From NCBI RefSeq assembly GCF_002844535.1, contig NZ_PJNH01000002.1, positions 372,001 to 436,000 of the forward strand: DNA of 64,000 nt. Direction: 5' to 3'. The notes under the pieces are model-generated. The model did no database searches. It saw only the letters and a list, made by a program, of their open reading frames with translations, and was not told where the DNA came from. The DNA is from Halalkalibacillus sediminis (GTDB taxonomy: Bacteria; Bacillota; Bacilli; Bacillales; Alkalibacillaceae). The translations under genes were made by a program, and so were the position numbers. Shown here piece by piece: positions 42,552 through 51,391 of the stretch; the first letter of the stretch is position 1, and each line of letters starts with the position of its first letter.

Positions 42552-44159
42552 ATGAGTGAATGGTGGAAAGACTCGGTAATTTATCAGATTTATCCTCGTA
42601 GTTTCAATGACTCTGATGGAGATGGAATCGGAGACCTTCAAGGAATCATTGAAAAGCTGGATTATCTGAATGAGTTAGGGATTGATATCATTTGGTTAAG
42701 TCCAGTTTATGATTCACCGAATGATGATAATGGTTATGACATAAGGAACTATTACGAAATCATGGAAGAGTTCGGGACAATGGAGGATTTTGATCTACTA
42801 TTAAGCGAAGTACATGCTCGAGGAATGAAGTTGATCATGGACCTCGTCGTCAATCATACATCGGACGAGCATGAATGGTTCAAGAAGTATCCTGATCATT
42901 ATTTCTGGCGCGATCAGCCGAATAACTGGAATTCTGTATTTGGTGGTCCTGCTTGGGAATATAGTGAAGAGCGAGATCAGTATTATCTACATATTTTTTC
43001 AAAAAAACAGCCGGATCTGAACTGGGAGAATCCAGTTGTTCGAGAAAAGATATACGAAATGATGCGTTGGTGGTTGAATAAAGGGATTGACGGTTTCCGT
43101 ATGGACGTCATCAATTTCATATCAAAAGATCCGACACTTCCAGACGGACCGGATGGAGATGGTAGCCGCTATTTCATGAACGGGCCGAGGGTACATGAAT
43201 TTTTACGAGAAATGCATGAAGAAGTTTTGCAGCATTATGATTGTATGACGGTTGGCGAGATGCCAGGAGCGACACCTGAAGATGCGCAAGTTTATACGAA
43301 CCCTGATAATCATGAGCTCGATATGATCTTCACTTTCGAGCATATGGATTTGGATCAACATTCACATGAGAAGTGGGATTTTAAGAAGTTGGATTTAATA
43401 GATCTGAAAGAAAATCTAGAAAAATGGCAACATGCACTTCACGGTTGTGGTTGGAATAGTCTTTATTGGAATAATCACGACCAGCCTCGCGTCGTATCCA
43501 GGTTCGGAGATGACGGGAAATACCGCAAGGAGTCAGCGATGATGTTAGGGACATGCTTGCATTTTTTACAGGGAACGCCTTATATTTATCAGGGAGAAGA
43601 ACTTGGAATGACCAATGTCACATTCGACCATATTGATGACTATCAAGATATAGAGACATTGAACATGTATGAAGAGAAAAGGGCTGAGGGGATTTCTGAG
43701 GAGTCTATCATGCAGTCGATCCACGTAAAGGGAAGAGATAACGCGAGAACTCCTGTGCAGTGGTCAGATGCACCGCATGGAGGTTTTACCACAGGAACTC
43801 CTTGGTTAAAAATGAATCCGAATTATCATGATGTTAACACGGAAAAAGAACGGACGGATCCTTATTCTGTGTTCAAGCATTATCAGGAACTGATCAAGCT
43901 TAGAAAAAATTATAGTCTTATAAAAAATGGAACGTTCGAATTGTTGCATCGTGATCATTCTGAAGTATTTGCGTACGAACGGTTAATTATAGATGAGAAA
44001 ATGACTGTTTACTGTAATTTCAGCGATTCACATCATAAGTTCCAACGACCTGAAGGAGATGTAATTCATTCGAATTATCAAGGGGCGGGAGATGGAGACG
44101 AAGTATTCGAATTAAGACCATATGAAGCAGTTGTTTTTTATTACTTTAAGAATGTTTAA
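42552..44159 (+). CDS. malL: Oligo-1,6-glucosidase / alpha-glucosidase (GH13, MalL type)
   Basis: A 535-residue cytoplasmic GH13 enzyme. The nucleophile is Asp185 in DGFRMDVINFIS, the acid/base Glu236 in VGEMPG, and the transition-state Asp lies in NNHDQPR near 308. In this subfamily a Val after the nucleophile, here Val186, is associated with alpha-1,6 rather than alpha-1,4 preference, so isomaltose-type substrates are likely alongside maltose. A loop before the nucleophile is shorter than in B. cereus oligo-1,6-glucosidase. GGAAGGA precedes the ATG at 42552. The last codons and stop lie inside the conserved 93-nt element that leads into the glucokinase gene. Confidence 0.93.
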   Translation: MSEWWKDSVIYQIYPRSFNDSDGDGIGDLQGIIEKLDYLNELGIDIIWLSPVYDSPNDDNGYDIRNYYEIMEEFGTMEDFDLLLSEVHARGMKLIMDLVVNHTSDEHEWFKKYPDHYFWRDQPNNWNSVFGGPAWEYSEERDQYYLHIFSKKQPDLNWENPVVREKIYEMMRWWLNKGIDGFRMDVINFISKDPTLPDGPDGDGSRYFMNGPRVHEFLREMHEEVLQHYDCMTVGEMPGATPEDAQVYTNPDNHELDMIFTFEHMDLDQHSHEKWDFKKLDLIDLKENLEKWQHALHGCGWNSLYWNNHDQPRVVSRFGDDGKYRKESAMMLGTCLHFLQGTPYIYQGEELGMTNVTFDHIDDYQDIETLNMYEEKRAEGISEESIMQSIHVKGRDNARTPVQWSDAPHGGFTTGTPWLKMNPNYHDVNTEKERTDPYSVFKHYQELIKLRKNYSLIKNGTFELLHRDHSEVFAYERLIIDEKMTVYCNFSDSHHKFQRPEGDVIHSNYQGAGDGDEVFELRPYEAVVFYYFKNV

Positions 44160-44236
44160 CTTTGTTAAAGGACAAAAGTATGTGAAAAACTAAGGCTTTC
44201 ACCATTAGGATTTGGTGAGAAGCCAAGTTTTTCTCA
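44144..44236 (+). promoter_or_regulatory. Conserved 93-nt leader element, copy 1 (malL end / glucokinase leader)
   Basis: The segment matches 54759-54851 at 83 of 93 positions without gaps. It contains CTTTAA/TTAAAG (44144-44149 and 44165-44170) and a hairpin GGCTTTCACC (44194-44203) with GGTGAGAAGCC (44214-44224). Four of the ten differences fall at two paired positions and preserve pairing: A-T here is G-C in copy 2, and T-G here is A-T in copy 2. The first 16 nt are the last codons and stop of malL. The hairpin plus TTTTTCTC could end malL transcription or attenuate glucokinase transcription; the same element before the LacI-type gene suggests a common control RNA. Confidence 0.62.
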
Positions 44237-44256
44237 CAATAAATCTAGGGGTTGAA

Positions 44257-45129
44257 ATGATGAAAGTACTAGGAGTGGATATTGGCGGTACGAAAATTCG
44301 TTTCGGGATCGTCGATGAGAAAGGGAAGGTTTATGTAGATGAGCGAGTGGAAACTACTTTTCCACTTTATGAATTGTTAGAACACCACGTCATGCGTTTA
44401 ATTGAAAGTTACCCTGAAATTGAAGCGATTGGGATTGGTACAGCAGGGTTCGTCGACGCAAAGAACGGCAAAATCATATATATGTCAGAAACGCTACCTG
44501 GTTGGACAGGCACTGAAGTGAAAAAGCAATTGGAGAAGGCAACGAACTTACGTGTTGAAGTCGAAAATGATGCCAACTGTGCGGCGCTTGCTGAAGCGAA
44601 GTTCGGTTCAGGTAGAGGGTATGAACGGATGGTATGTCTGACGTTAGGCACTGGGCTTGGTGGCGGAATTATCATTGATGATGAAATCTTATCCGGCGGG
44701 CCGAATGGTGGCACCGGTGAAATCGGTCATATGATCCTTTACCCGAATGGACAGAAATGTTCTTGCGGGCGTAATGGTTGCTATGAGCAATACGTGTCTG
44801 GCACAGCGATCCAACGTCGGATTAAAGAAGCGGGTCTCGAATTGAGTCCGTTTGAATTATTCCCTAAAGCAAGTGAGGACCCACAAGCAGCAAAAGTTGT
44901 AAAAGAGTTCACTTTTGACCTAGCAGTGATTATCAGTACACTACAGGCAGCACTCGATATGGATGCTGTAATCATTGGTGGCGGTGTGTCAGAGTCAGCT
45001 TCCTATTGGATGGATGACTTGATGAATCAAGTGAAACCACTGCTATTGAATGATTTAGATATCGAATTAGCTTCATTCGGTAATGAAGCTGGAATTTTAG
45101 GTGCGGCATTATTAGTTTTGCCGGAATAA
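44257..45129 (+). CDS. glcK: ROK-family glucokinase
   Basis: A 290-residue sugar kinase. The phosphate-binding DIGGTKIRFGIVD (near 8), GIGTAGFVDAKNG (near 60), catalytic Asp in ENDANCAALAEAKFG (near 103), and LTLGTGLGGGIIIDDEI (near 130) are followed by the ROK zinc site CSCGRNGCYEQYVSG near 168. It phosphorylates free glucose released by the maltodextrin enzymes, giving glucose-6-phosphate for the nearby isomerase. Tandem ATGs at 44257 and 44260 follow AGGGG. Its leader contains the 93-nt element. The gene is convergent with pgi and shares its terminator. Confidence 0.93.
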   Translation: MMKVLGVDIGGTKIRFGIVDEKGKVYVDERVETTFPLYELLEHHVMRLIESYPEIEAIGIGTAGFVDAKNGKIIYMSETLPGWTGTEVKKQLEKATNLRVEVENDANCAALAEAKFGSGRGYERMVCLTLGTGLGGGIIIDDEILSGGPNGGTGEIGHMILYPNGQKCSCGRNGCYEQYVSGTAIQRRIKEAGLELSPFELFPKASEDPQAAKVVKEFTFDLAVIISTLQAALDMDAVIIGGGVSESASYWMDDLMNQVKPLLLNDLDIELASFGNEAGILGAALLVLPE

Positions 45130-45167
45130 AAAAGCGCGTGGCTCTTGGTTAGAGTTCACGCGCTTTT
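45130..45167. terminator. Bidirectional terminator between glcK and pgi
   Basis: AAAAGCGCGTG (45130-45140) pairs perfectly with CACGCGCTTTT (45157-45167). T residues on either strand suit both converging genes. Confidence 0.9.
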
Positions 45168-45223
45168 ACTGTGTTAAGTTGGTTTTCGATGGGTATGTTG
45201 ATTAACAGGTCACTTGTACTTTC

Positions 45224-46498
45224 CTAGTAACCTGGTTTTTTCAACAGTTTGAAAATGTTCGTCTTATAAGCTTCTACACCTGGCTGGTCAAAAGGATTAA
45301 CGCCAAGCAAATAACCACTGTAGGCACAGGTCAACATATAGAAATATAATAAATACCCTATGTTATATTCATCGATTTTCGGTAGGCGAATTGTCACTTG
45401 TGGTACTCCACCTGATAGATGAGCTTCTGATGTTCCTTTGTAAGCGACCTCATTGAATTCGTGTAAAGAAAGCCCTGCAATATAATTCAGCTGATCTTCA
45501 TCTGTCTCAGAAGAAATTAAATTCAAGTCTTCATCCACTTGATCTACCATCAAAAATGTTTCAAACAAGTTCCGTTTTCCATCTTGGATGTATTGTCCAA
45601 GTGAGTGTAAATCGGTCGTGTACGTCACGGAAACAGGGAAGATGCCTTTACCATCTTTACCTTCGCTTTCCCCGAATAATTGTTTCCACCATTCTTGGAT
45701 GTAATGAAGCTTCGGCTCGAACGAAGCGAACACTTCGTTGGTCAGACCGTCTTCATACATTGAATGACGGATGGTAGCGTATTGGATAGCGGGATTGTCT
45801 TCAAGTAACGTTTCTTCTAACTCTTTTTCAGCATCCTTAGCACCGGCTAATAATGTTTTGATATCATAACCTGCGACTGCGATCGGAAGAAGGCCGACCG
45901 GAGTGAAAACAGAATATCTACCACCAATGTCATCCGGTACGACGAAACGTTTGTAACCTTTTTCTTCAGCGACTTTCAATAAGGCGCCTTTTTCAGCATC
46001 CGTTGTAGCAAAAATGCGAGAAGATGCTTCATCTCCGTAACGCTCTTCCATGTATTTTTGCAAGAAGCGGAAAGCCATGGCTGGTTCGGTCGTTGTGCCT
46101 GATTTCGAGATAACATTCAAAGACACATCTTTGTCATCGATATACTCGATCAATTCTTTTAAATAGGCCCCACTCACTTGATGTCCAGCGAACAATACCT
46201 CTACATCATTTTTTTGAAAATAGGGGTTCATCGCTTCAATCACTGCACGTGCCCCGAGATAGGAGCCTCCGATCCCGATCACTATTAGTACCTGTGATTG
46301 CTTTCTGATTGTTTCAGCAGTTTCTATCAACTGGTTAACTAGCTCCTCATTCGTTTTAGAAGGAGCATCCACCCAGCCTAAAAAGTCTGAGCCTTCACCT
46401 TTTTTCTCATATATATTTTGATGGATCTGTTGCAATTGGTTTCTGTGTTCTTTTGTAAATAAAGATTTCATATTGCCCGAATATTGTACGGTCAGCAT
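45224..46498 (-). CDS. pgi: Glucose-6-phosphate isomerase
   Basis: A 424-residue isomerase, slightly shorter than the usual 450 of Bacillus. GAGSDFLGWVD-type N-terminus (here GEGSDFLGWVD), VIGIGGSYLGARAVIEAMN near 70, SKSGTTTEPA near 133, DIGGRYSVFTPVGLLPIA near 192 and the C-terminal GVNPFDQPGVEAYK with the catalytic Lys are all present. It converts glucose-6-phosphate to fructose-6-phosphate. It lies 70 nt downstream of the GH13 gene on the same strand, probably in one transcript, linking maltodextrin breakdown to glycolysis; whether this is the only pgi of the genome cannot be told. AAAGGAG precedes the ATG. Confidence 0.95.
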   Translation of the reverse strand: MLTVQYSGNMKSLFTKEHRNQLQQIHQNIYEKKGEGSDFLGWVDAPSKTNEELVNQLIETAETIRKQSQVLIVIGIGGSYLGARAVIEAMNPYFQKNDVEVLFAGHQVSGAYLKELIEYIDDKDVSLNVISKSGTTTEPAMAFRFLQKYMEERYGDEASSRIFATTDAEKGALLKVAEEKGYKRFVVPDDIGGRYSVFTPVGLLPIAVAGYDIKTLLAGAKDAEKELEETLLEDNPAIQYATIRHSMYEDGLTNEVFASFEPKLHYIQEWWKQLFGESEGKDGKGIFPVSVTYTTDLHSLGQYIQDGKRNLFETFLMVDQVDEDLNLISSETDEDQLNYIAGLSLHEFNEVAYKGTSEAHLSGGVPQVTIRLPKIDEYNIGYLLYFYMLTCAYSGYLLGVNPFDQPGVEAYKTNIFKLLKKPGY

Positions 46499-46568
46499 AC
46501 TAGTTCTCCTTTTGAAAAAATATTGTACCTTTTATCATACTAGATTTTTTGCCGAAATTGAGAATATT

Positions 46569-48317
46569 TTAGAAAGTTTCCTTAATTATTGTAAATCCTT
46601 TTCCACCTAAAGTTAAACGTTTTTCATTGATTTGGCAGCCTTCACTTATCAAAATATCTGAGTGAGAATAAGGAAGTTCAACCACTTTTTCATCATCGTC
46701 TGGGTTTATGACAACAATGATCGATTCGTCTTCAGTTGAACGTTCGTATGAGACTATTCTTGGTTGTGCTTCCAAGGTTAGAAATCTAAATTTACTAGCA
46801 GGATGCAAAGATTTCTCGTCTTTTCGTAATTGAATCAAGTTCTGTACAAAGTGAAATAAATCAAGGTCCTGCTTCGATTCATCCCATTCCATACATTTTC
46901 TGCAACCAGGGTCTTGGCCGCCTGTCATACCAATCTCATCTCCATAGTAAACACAAGGCGTTCCGACAAACGTCAACTGAAAGAGCATCAGTTGTTTGGC
47001 TGATTGAACATCGTCATTACACCTCGTCAACAGGCGAGGGGTGTCGTGGCTTCCTAACAAATTAAAGGCTACTTCGTTGACGTTCTGAGGGTAGGAGGCC
47101 ATCACATGATTGATTTGGTTTTTGAATTGTCCTAAGTTCATGTTTCCTCTTGCGAAAAAATCTAGAGAAGCTTCGGTGAACGGATAGTTCATGACTGCAT
47201 CAAATTGGTCTCCTCTCAGCCAAGGCATCGAGTCGTGCCAAATCTCTCCTAGAATATAAACATCTTCTTTAACTTGCTTGACTTCTTGACGGAACTCCCT
47301 CCAGAATTGGTGATCAACTTCATTGGCTACATCTAACCTCCATCCATCAATATCGAACTCTTCCACCCAATATCTTGCAACATCTAATAAATAACGTTTC
47401 AGCTCAAGGTGTTCTGTATTAAGTTTTGGCATTTTCGGCTCATAAGCAAAGGTATCGTAATTCGGGATTGGTTCTGTTTTAAGTGGAAATTCGTTGATGT
47501 AAAACCATTCGACATATTTAGAGTTCTGACCATGTTCAACGACATCTTGGAACGGTTCGAAATAATAACCGCTATGATTAAATACGGCGTCCAACATCAC
47601 CTTGATGTCGCGATTATGACATTCTTTTACCAGGCGCTTGAATGTTTCTTTATCTCCGAACTGAGGGTCGATCTCGAAATAGTCCATCGTGTCATACTTG
47701 TGGTTCGTTGTTGCTTTGAAAATAGGAGTGAAGTAGATTCCGTTGATTCCTAATTCCTTCAGGTAATCTAGCTTCTGGATGACTCCTTCAAAGTCACCAC
47801 CAAAAAAGTTGTCATACTCTGGTTCTGTACTTCCCCATGCTAGGGTTCCAGGAGGGTTCAATTTTTCATCTCCATTATTGAAACGTTCAGGGAAAATTTG
47901 ATACCATACGGTGTTTTTAACCCATTCCGGGGCTTGGAACACATCTACCGCATTCAAGAAAGGAAATTTGAAGTAAGCTGTCGGAATGTCATAAGGAATT
48001 TCTTGAAGAAACCCTTTTTCTGCAAAATATACTTGTTCGTTATGATGATCTTTCAAGGAAAAAAGATAGTGTGTCCGATACCTGATCGGTTCAATTGCAA
48101 TAAACCAATAGTCAAAGAACTCGTCATGGCGAATAATGCGCATTTCTGAATGGTGAAGCACGGGTTTATCTTCGTAGTATTCGAAAGGATCTCCGTGAAT
48201 CAAAGTAACTTCGTTCAAATCACCTTTTTTGGCTCGAAGCTGGATGTGCAGGGTGTCTTTATCATAAGCATAGGAATAATTATCTTTCGGGCGATGATGA
48301 ATCGCTTCTTTAAGCAT
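46569..48317 (-). CDS. GH13 cyclomaltodextrinase / neopullulanase / maltogenic amylase
   Basis: A 582-residue GH13_20-type enzyme. The N-terminal about 120 residues form a CBM34-like domain that in relatives drives dimerisation and covers the active site. The catalytic barrel starts VKNTVWYQIFPERFNNGD. Conserved regions are DAVFNHSG, the nucleophile in DGWRLDVANEVD, the acid/base in LGEIWHD and the Asp in LLGSHDTPRLLTR. There is no signal peptide, so it works inside the cell on imported cyclodextrins or maltodextrins. GGAGGT lies six bases before the ATG. It is divergent from malE, with three LacI/CcpA-type operators between, and is followed by pgi. Confidence 0.92.
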   Translation of the reverse strand: MLKEAIHHRPKDNYSYAYDKDTLHIQLRAKKGDLNEVTLIHGDPFEYYEDKPVLHHSEMRIIRHDEFFDYWFIAIEPIRYRTHYLFSLKDHHNEQVYFAEKGFLQEIPYDIPTAYFKFPFLNAVDVFQAPEWVKNTVWYQIFPERFNNGDEKLNPPGTLAWGSTEPEYDNFFGGDFEGVIQKLDYLKELGINGIYFTPIFKATTNHKYDTMDYFEIDPQFGDKETFKRLVKECHNRDIKVMLDAVFNHSGYYFEPFQDVVEHGQNSKYVEWFYINEFPLKTEPIPNYDTFAYEPKMPKLNTEHLELKRYLLDVARYWVEEFDIDGWRLDVANEVDHQFWREFRQEVKQVKEDVYILGEIWHDSMPWLRGDQFDAVMNYPFTEASLDFFARGNMNLGQFKNQINHVMASYPQNVNEVAFNLLGSHDTPRLLTRCNDDVQSAKQLMLFQLTFVGTPCVYYGDEIGMTGGQDPGCRKCMEWDESKQDLDLFHFVQNLIQLRKDEKSLHPASKFRFLTLEAQPRIVSYERSTEDESIIVVINPDDDEKVVELPYSHSDILISEGCQINEKRLTLGGKGFTIIKETF

Positions 48318-48345
48318 AATACTACCTCCAAGTTAATTAATTTTG

Positions 48346-48359
48346 TGCAACCGTTTTCA
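48346..48359. promoter_or_regulatory. LacI/CcpA-type operator 1
   Basis: TGCAACCGTTTTCA fits TGNAANCGNTTNCA at every defined position. It lies 28 nt upstream of the GH13 start codon (minus strand), where it would repress that gene. It could be bound by CcpA or by the local MalR-type regulator. Confidence 0.65.
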
Positions 48360-48485
48360 CTTCGTATCATCATGCCATAATTTTTTTGATAATTCAATAA
48401 GATGTTTCGGGCCAGTGTTGATGGTGCTTGCGGAAGTTCAGCCGATTTATAGGATTGAATTTTTTGAAAAATCATATTGCATAAG

Positions 48486-48531
48486 TTGCTTGTAAATGAT
48501 TTAATAAGAATAATTAGTGCAAACGCTTTCA
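48486..48531 (+). promoter_or_regulatory. malE promoter with operator 2
   Basis: TTGCTT (48486-48491), 17 nt, AATAAT (48509-48514) form a plausible promoter. TGCAAACGCTTTCA (48518-48531), a perfect match to the cre/LacI-type consensus, covers the expected start site. Confidence 0.5.
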
Positions 48532-48584
48532 TTGAAGAAATTGGAACGTAACTTCTTGAACAAGGCGTTATTTATTTTTTGTAA

Positions 48585-48606
48585 TTTGTGCAAACGGTTG
48601 CGCAAT
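48585..48606 (+). promoter_or_regulatory. LacI-type operator 3 in the malE leader
   Basis: TTTGTGCAAACGGTTGCGCA is close to a perfect palindrome around the central CG (the half sites differ at two positions). The core TGCAAACGGTTGCG deviates from the cre consensus only in the last base. It lies 65-80 nt before the malE start and resembles a MalR operator more than a cre box. The rest of the 350-nt gap shows nothing else that I recognise. Confidence 0.55.
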
Positions 48607-48668
48607 TTACATAACCAAGCAATAATCAATGAGCGAACGCACTTAATTAAAATCAAGGGGGAAAAGAA

Positions 48669-50009
48669 ATGTTGAACAAGCGTATGTTACTTCTGTTAGG
48701 TATCATTATGTCCATGGTGTTAGTTTTAGCAGCATGTGGACCTGACCGTGAATCTTCTGATGATTCAGAGTCGAACGATACAGAAGACACGGAAGAAAGT
48801 GAGAATTCTGAAGAAACATCTGATGATAGTGGGGAAGAATCAAGTGACGGAATCTCAGCTGAAAAACCTGAAAAATTAGTGGTTTGGGCGGACGAGGAAA
48901 AATCTGTCGGTATTGAAGATGCGATTGCTGCTTTTGAAGAAGAGCATGGAATCGAAATCGAAGTATCTGAATTAGAAATGGCTACAAAACAAAAAGAACA
49001 ATTACGTCTTGATGGCCCTGCAGGAACTGGCCCAGATGTATTGACTCTACCTCATGACCAAATTGGGCAAATGGCAAAAGAAGGTTTGGTTGATCCAATC
49101 AGCGTTGATGACGAAACACTTGGAATTTATACTGATTCTTCAGTCCAAGCAGTGACGTTTGAAGGTGAAACTTATGGTATTCCTAAAGCGACTGAAACTC
49201 CAGTGTTAATTTACAATAAAGAACATATGGAAGAAGCCCCTGAATCAATGGAAGAGCTATACGAAATGTCTCAGGAATTCAATGGTGATGGGAAGTACGC
49301 TTTTCTAGCACTGTTCGATAACTATTATTTCGCTCATTCCATTTTAGCCGGCTATGGCGGATATGTATTTGAAGAAAACGATGGAACAATGGATCCAATG
49401 TCACTAGGGTTAAATACTGAAGGTGCCATCGAGGGTGGAGAATACATCCAAAAGTGGTACGAAGAAGGTTTATTCCCTGAAGGAATCATCGGTGAAAGTG
49501 GTGGTTCTACGAAGACAGGTTTAATGGAAGACGGCCAGGTGGCAGCAACTATGGATGGACCATGGGCAGTTCAAGGTCTTCGTGATGCTGGAATCGATTA
49601 CGGTGCAGCACCAATGCCTAAACTTCCGAATGGTGAATATCCTCAGACATTTGTGGGGGTAAAATCATGGAACGTAAGTGGTTATTCTGAAAATAAAGAA
49701 TGGGCTACTGAGTTCATCAAATTCATTGCAAACAAAGAAAACTCTAAAGCTCGTTTCGAAGCAGTAGGGGAAATCCCTCCAGTTCAATCATTGATTGAGG
49801 ATCCTGTAATTGCAGATGATCCAGTATCAAAAGCAGTTGCGATTCAATCAGAGCGTGGCGTACCAATGCCGAACATTCCTGAAATGGGTCACGTTTGGGA
49901 ACCGATGGCAGGTGCATTACAGTTGATTGCAACAGGAGAACAAACTCCTGAAGAAGCTTTAAATGAAGCGGTAGATACAATCAAAACAAACATTGAAACC
50001 AATCAATAA
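48669..50009 (+). CDS. malE: Maltodextrin ABC transporter substrate-binding lipoprotein (MalE/MdxE type)
   Basis: A 446-residue lipoprotein. The signal peptide ends with the lipobox LAAC (Cys23), followed by a highly acidic Ser/Asp/Glu linker to about residue 65. The binding domain has VWADEEKSVGIEDAIAAFEE, GTGPDVLTLPHDQIGQMA and MDGPWAVQGLRDAGIDYGAA, typical of maltose/maltodextrin-binding proteins. Two permease genes follow. The acidic linker is consistent with function outside the cell in salty medium. It is the first gene of the plus-strand malEFG-GH31 unit, behind operator 2 and operator 3. Confidence 0.93.
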   Translation: MLNKRMLLLLGIIMSMVLVLAACGPDRESSDDSESNDTEDTEESENSEETSDDSGEESSDGISAEKPEKLVVWADEEKSVGIEDAIAAFEEEHGIEIEVSELEMATKQKEQLRLDGPAGTGPDVLTLPHDQIGQMAKEGLVDPISVDDETLGIYTDSSVQAVTFEGETYGIPKATETPVLIYNKEHMEEAPESMEELYEMSQEFNGDGKYAFLALFDNYYFAHSILAGYGGYVFEENDGTMDPMSLGLNTEGAIEGGEYIQKWYEEGLFPEGIIGESGGSTKTGLMEDGQVAATMDGPWAVQGLRDAGIDYGAAPMPKLPNGEYPQTFVGVKSWNVSGYSENKEWATEFIKFIANKENSKARFEAVGEIPPVQSLIEDPVIADDPVSKAVAIQSERGVPMPNIPEMGHVWEPMAGALQLIATGEQTPEEALNEAVDTIKTNIETNQ

Positions 50010-50027
50010 TAGTCAATAAAAAGATTG

Positions 50028-50059
50028 GCAGTGCACGAGCTTAAATGCTTATGCACTGC
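50028..50059 (+). other. Intercistronic hairpin between malE and malF
   Basis: GCAGTGCA (50028-50035) pairs perfectly with TGCACTGC (50052-50059). No T-run follows. Hairpins in this place usually protect the binding-protein mRNA and lower permease expression. Confidence 0.6.
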
Positions 50060-50107
50060 TGATCATTTATACATAATCTTTTAGGTGTTCAGAAAGGAAG
50101 TTACCCG

Positions 50108-51391
50108 ATGGAAGGAAATGAAGTGAAAACGAATCATCGCAAAGTAGCGCTGTATTTATCAATCTTTCCTGGCGCTGGACAATTTTATAACAAACAATAC
50201 ATAAAAGGCTTCTTTTTTCTCATTCTGGGGGCCTCATTCCTTGCAGTGTTTTATGACCTACTGAACATCGGTTACTGGGGTTTGATCACTTTAGGTACAA
50301 TTCCGATGGAAGACCATTCAATCTTTTTGATGGTCCAAGGTATCATCGCTTTATTGGTGACTGTTGTAGGGTTAGGTATTTATGCTTTGAATCTATTGGA
50401 TGCTTACAGAAATGGTAAACGTCGGGACGAAGGTACAGAAATTCAGTCTGTATCAAAGCAATATCACAATTTGGTTGATTCTGGCTTTCCTTATTTAATG
50501 ATTACTCCAGGTTTTCTGTTATTAATATTCGTAGTTATTTTTCCGATCTTATTTGTCATTCTATTATCGTTTACGAACTATAGCGCGAATAATTCGCCTC
50601 CAGCGAACCTGGTCGACTGGGTTGGCTTTAAAAACTATATCGAGCTTTTCCAGTTGGATATATGGCGTAATACATTTTTAAATGTATTTTCTTGGACGAT
50701 TGTATGGACTTTCCTAGCAACTACTTTGCAAATAGCTGTAGGGATATTCTTAGCTGTTCTTGTAAATCAGAAAGAGCTAAGGTTCAAAAAGACAATTCGT
50801 ACTATTTTTATTTTACCTTGGGCGGTTCCAGCGTTCGTTTCTATTTTGGTGTTTGCAGGAATGTTCAATAATACATTCGGTGCAATCAACACAGACATAC
50901 TAGCCTTTTTAGGAATGGATCCTATTCCTTGGTTGACTGATCCTTTTTGGACGAAATTCGCATTGATCATGATTCAGTCTTGGTTAGGGTTCCCATTCAT
51001 ATTTGTAATGGTGACAGGTGTACTTCAATCGATTCCGAATGATTTGTTTGAAGCAGCAACAATCGATGGCGCTTCCATGTGGCAGAAATTCAAACAGATT
51101 ACGTTCCCGATTGTTATGTATGCAACTGCGCCAATCATGATTACGCAATATACATTCAATTTCAATAACTTCAATGTCATCTTCTTATTTAATGGAGGTG
51201 GCCCTGCTGTTCCAGGGCAAAATGCTGGCGGAACTGATATTTTGATTTCGTGGATATACAAATTGACGTTGCAGCAGTCACAATATGGAAAGGCTGCAGC
51301 TATCACAATGATTCTTTCGTTGATCGTTATCACTGTTGCGATTTGGCAATTCAGAAGAACTAAAGCTTTTCAAGAAGAGGATATGATGTAA
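50108..51391 (+). CDS. malF: Maltodextrin ABC transporter permease (MalF/MdxF type)
   Basis: A 427-residue membrane protein. The N-terminus carries a TM2-like module (LSIFPGAGQFYNKQYIKGFF, about 15-34, with following helices) as found in Bacillus MdxF. The ABC permease core begins near residue 130 (FPYLMITPGFLLLIFVVIFP), and the ATPase-contact EAA loop is EAATIDGASMWQKFKQITFP near 318. AAAGGAAG precedes the ATG. The stop codon abuts the malG start. No gene for a cognate ATPase is present, so a shared ATPase such as MsmX is expected elsewhere. Confidence 0.93.
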   Translation: MEGNEVKTNHRKVALYLSIFPGAGQFYNKQYIKGFFFLILGASFLAVFYDLLNIGYWGLITLGTIPMEDHSIFLMVQGIIALLVTVVGLGIYALNLLDAYRNGKRRDEGTEIQSVSKQYHNLVDSGFPYLMITPGFLLLIFVVIFPILFVILLSFTNYSANNSPPANLVDWVGFKNYIELFQLDIWRNTFLNVFSWTIVWTFLATTLQIAVGIFLAVLVNQKELRFKKTIRTIFILPWAVPAFVSILVFAGMFNNTFGAINTDILAFLGMDPIPWLTDPFWTKFALIMIQSWLGFPFIFVMVTGVLQSIPNDLFEAATIDGASMWQKFKQITFPIVMYATAPIMITQYTFNFNNFNVIFLFNGGGPAVPGQNAGGTDILISWIYKLTLQQSQYGKAAAITMILSLIVITVAIWQFRRTKAFQEEDMM

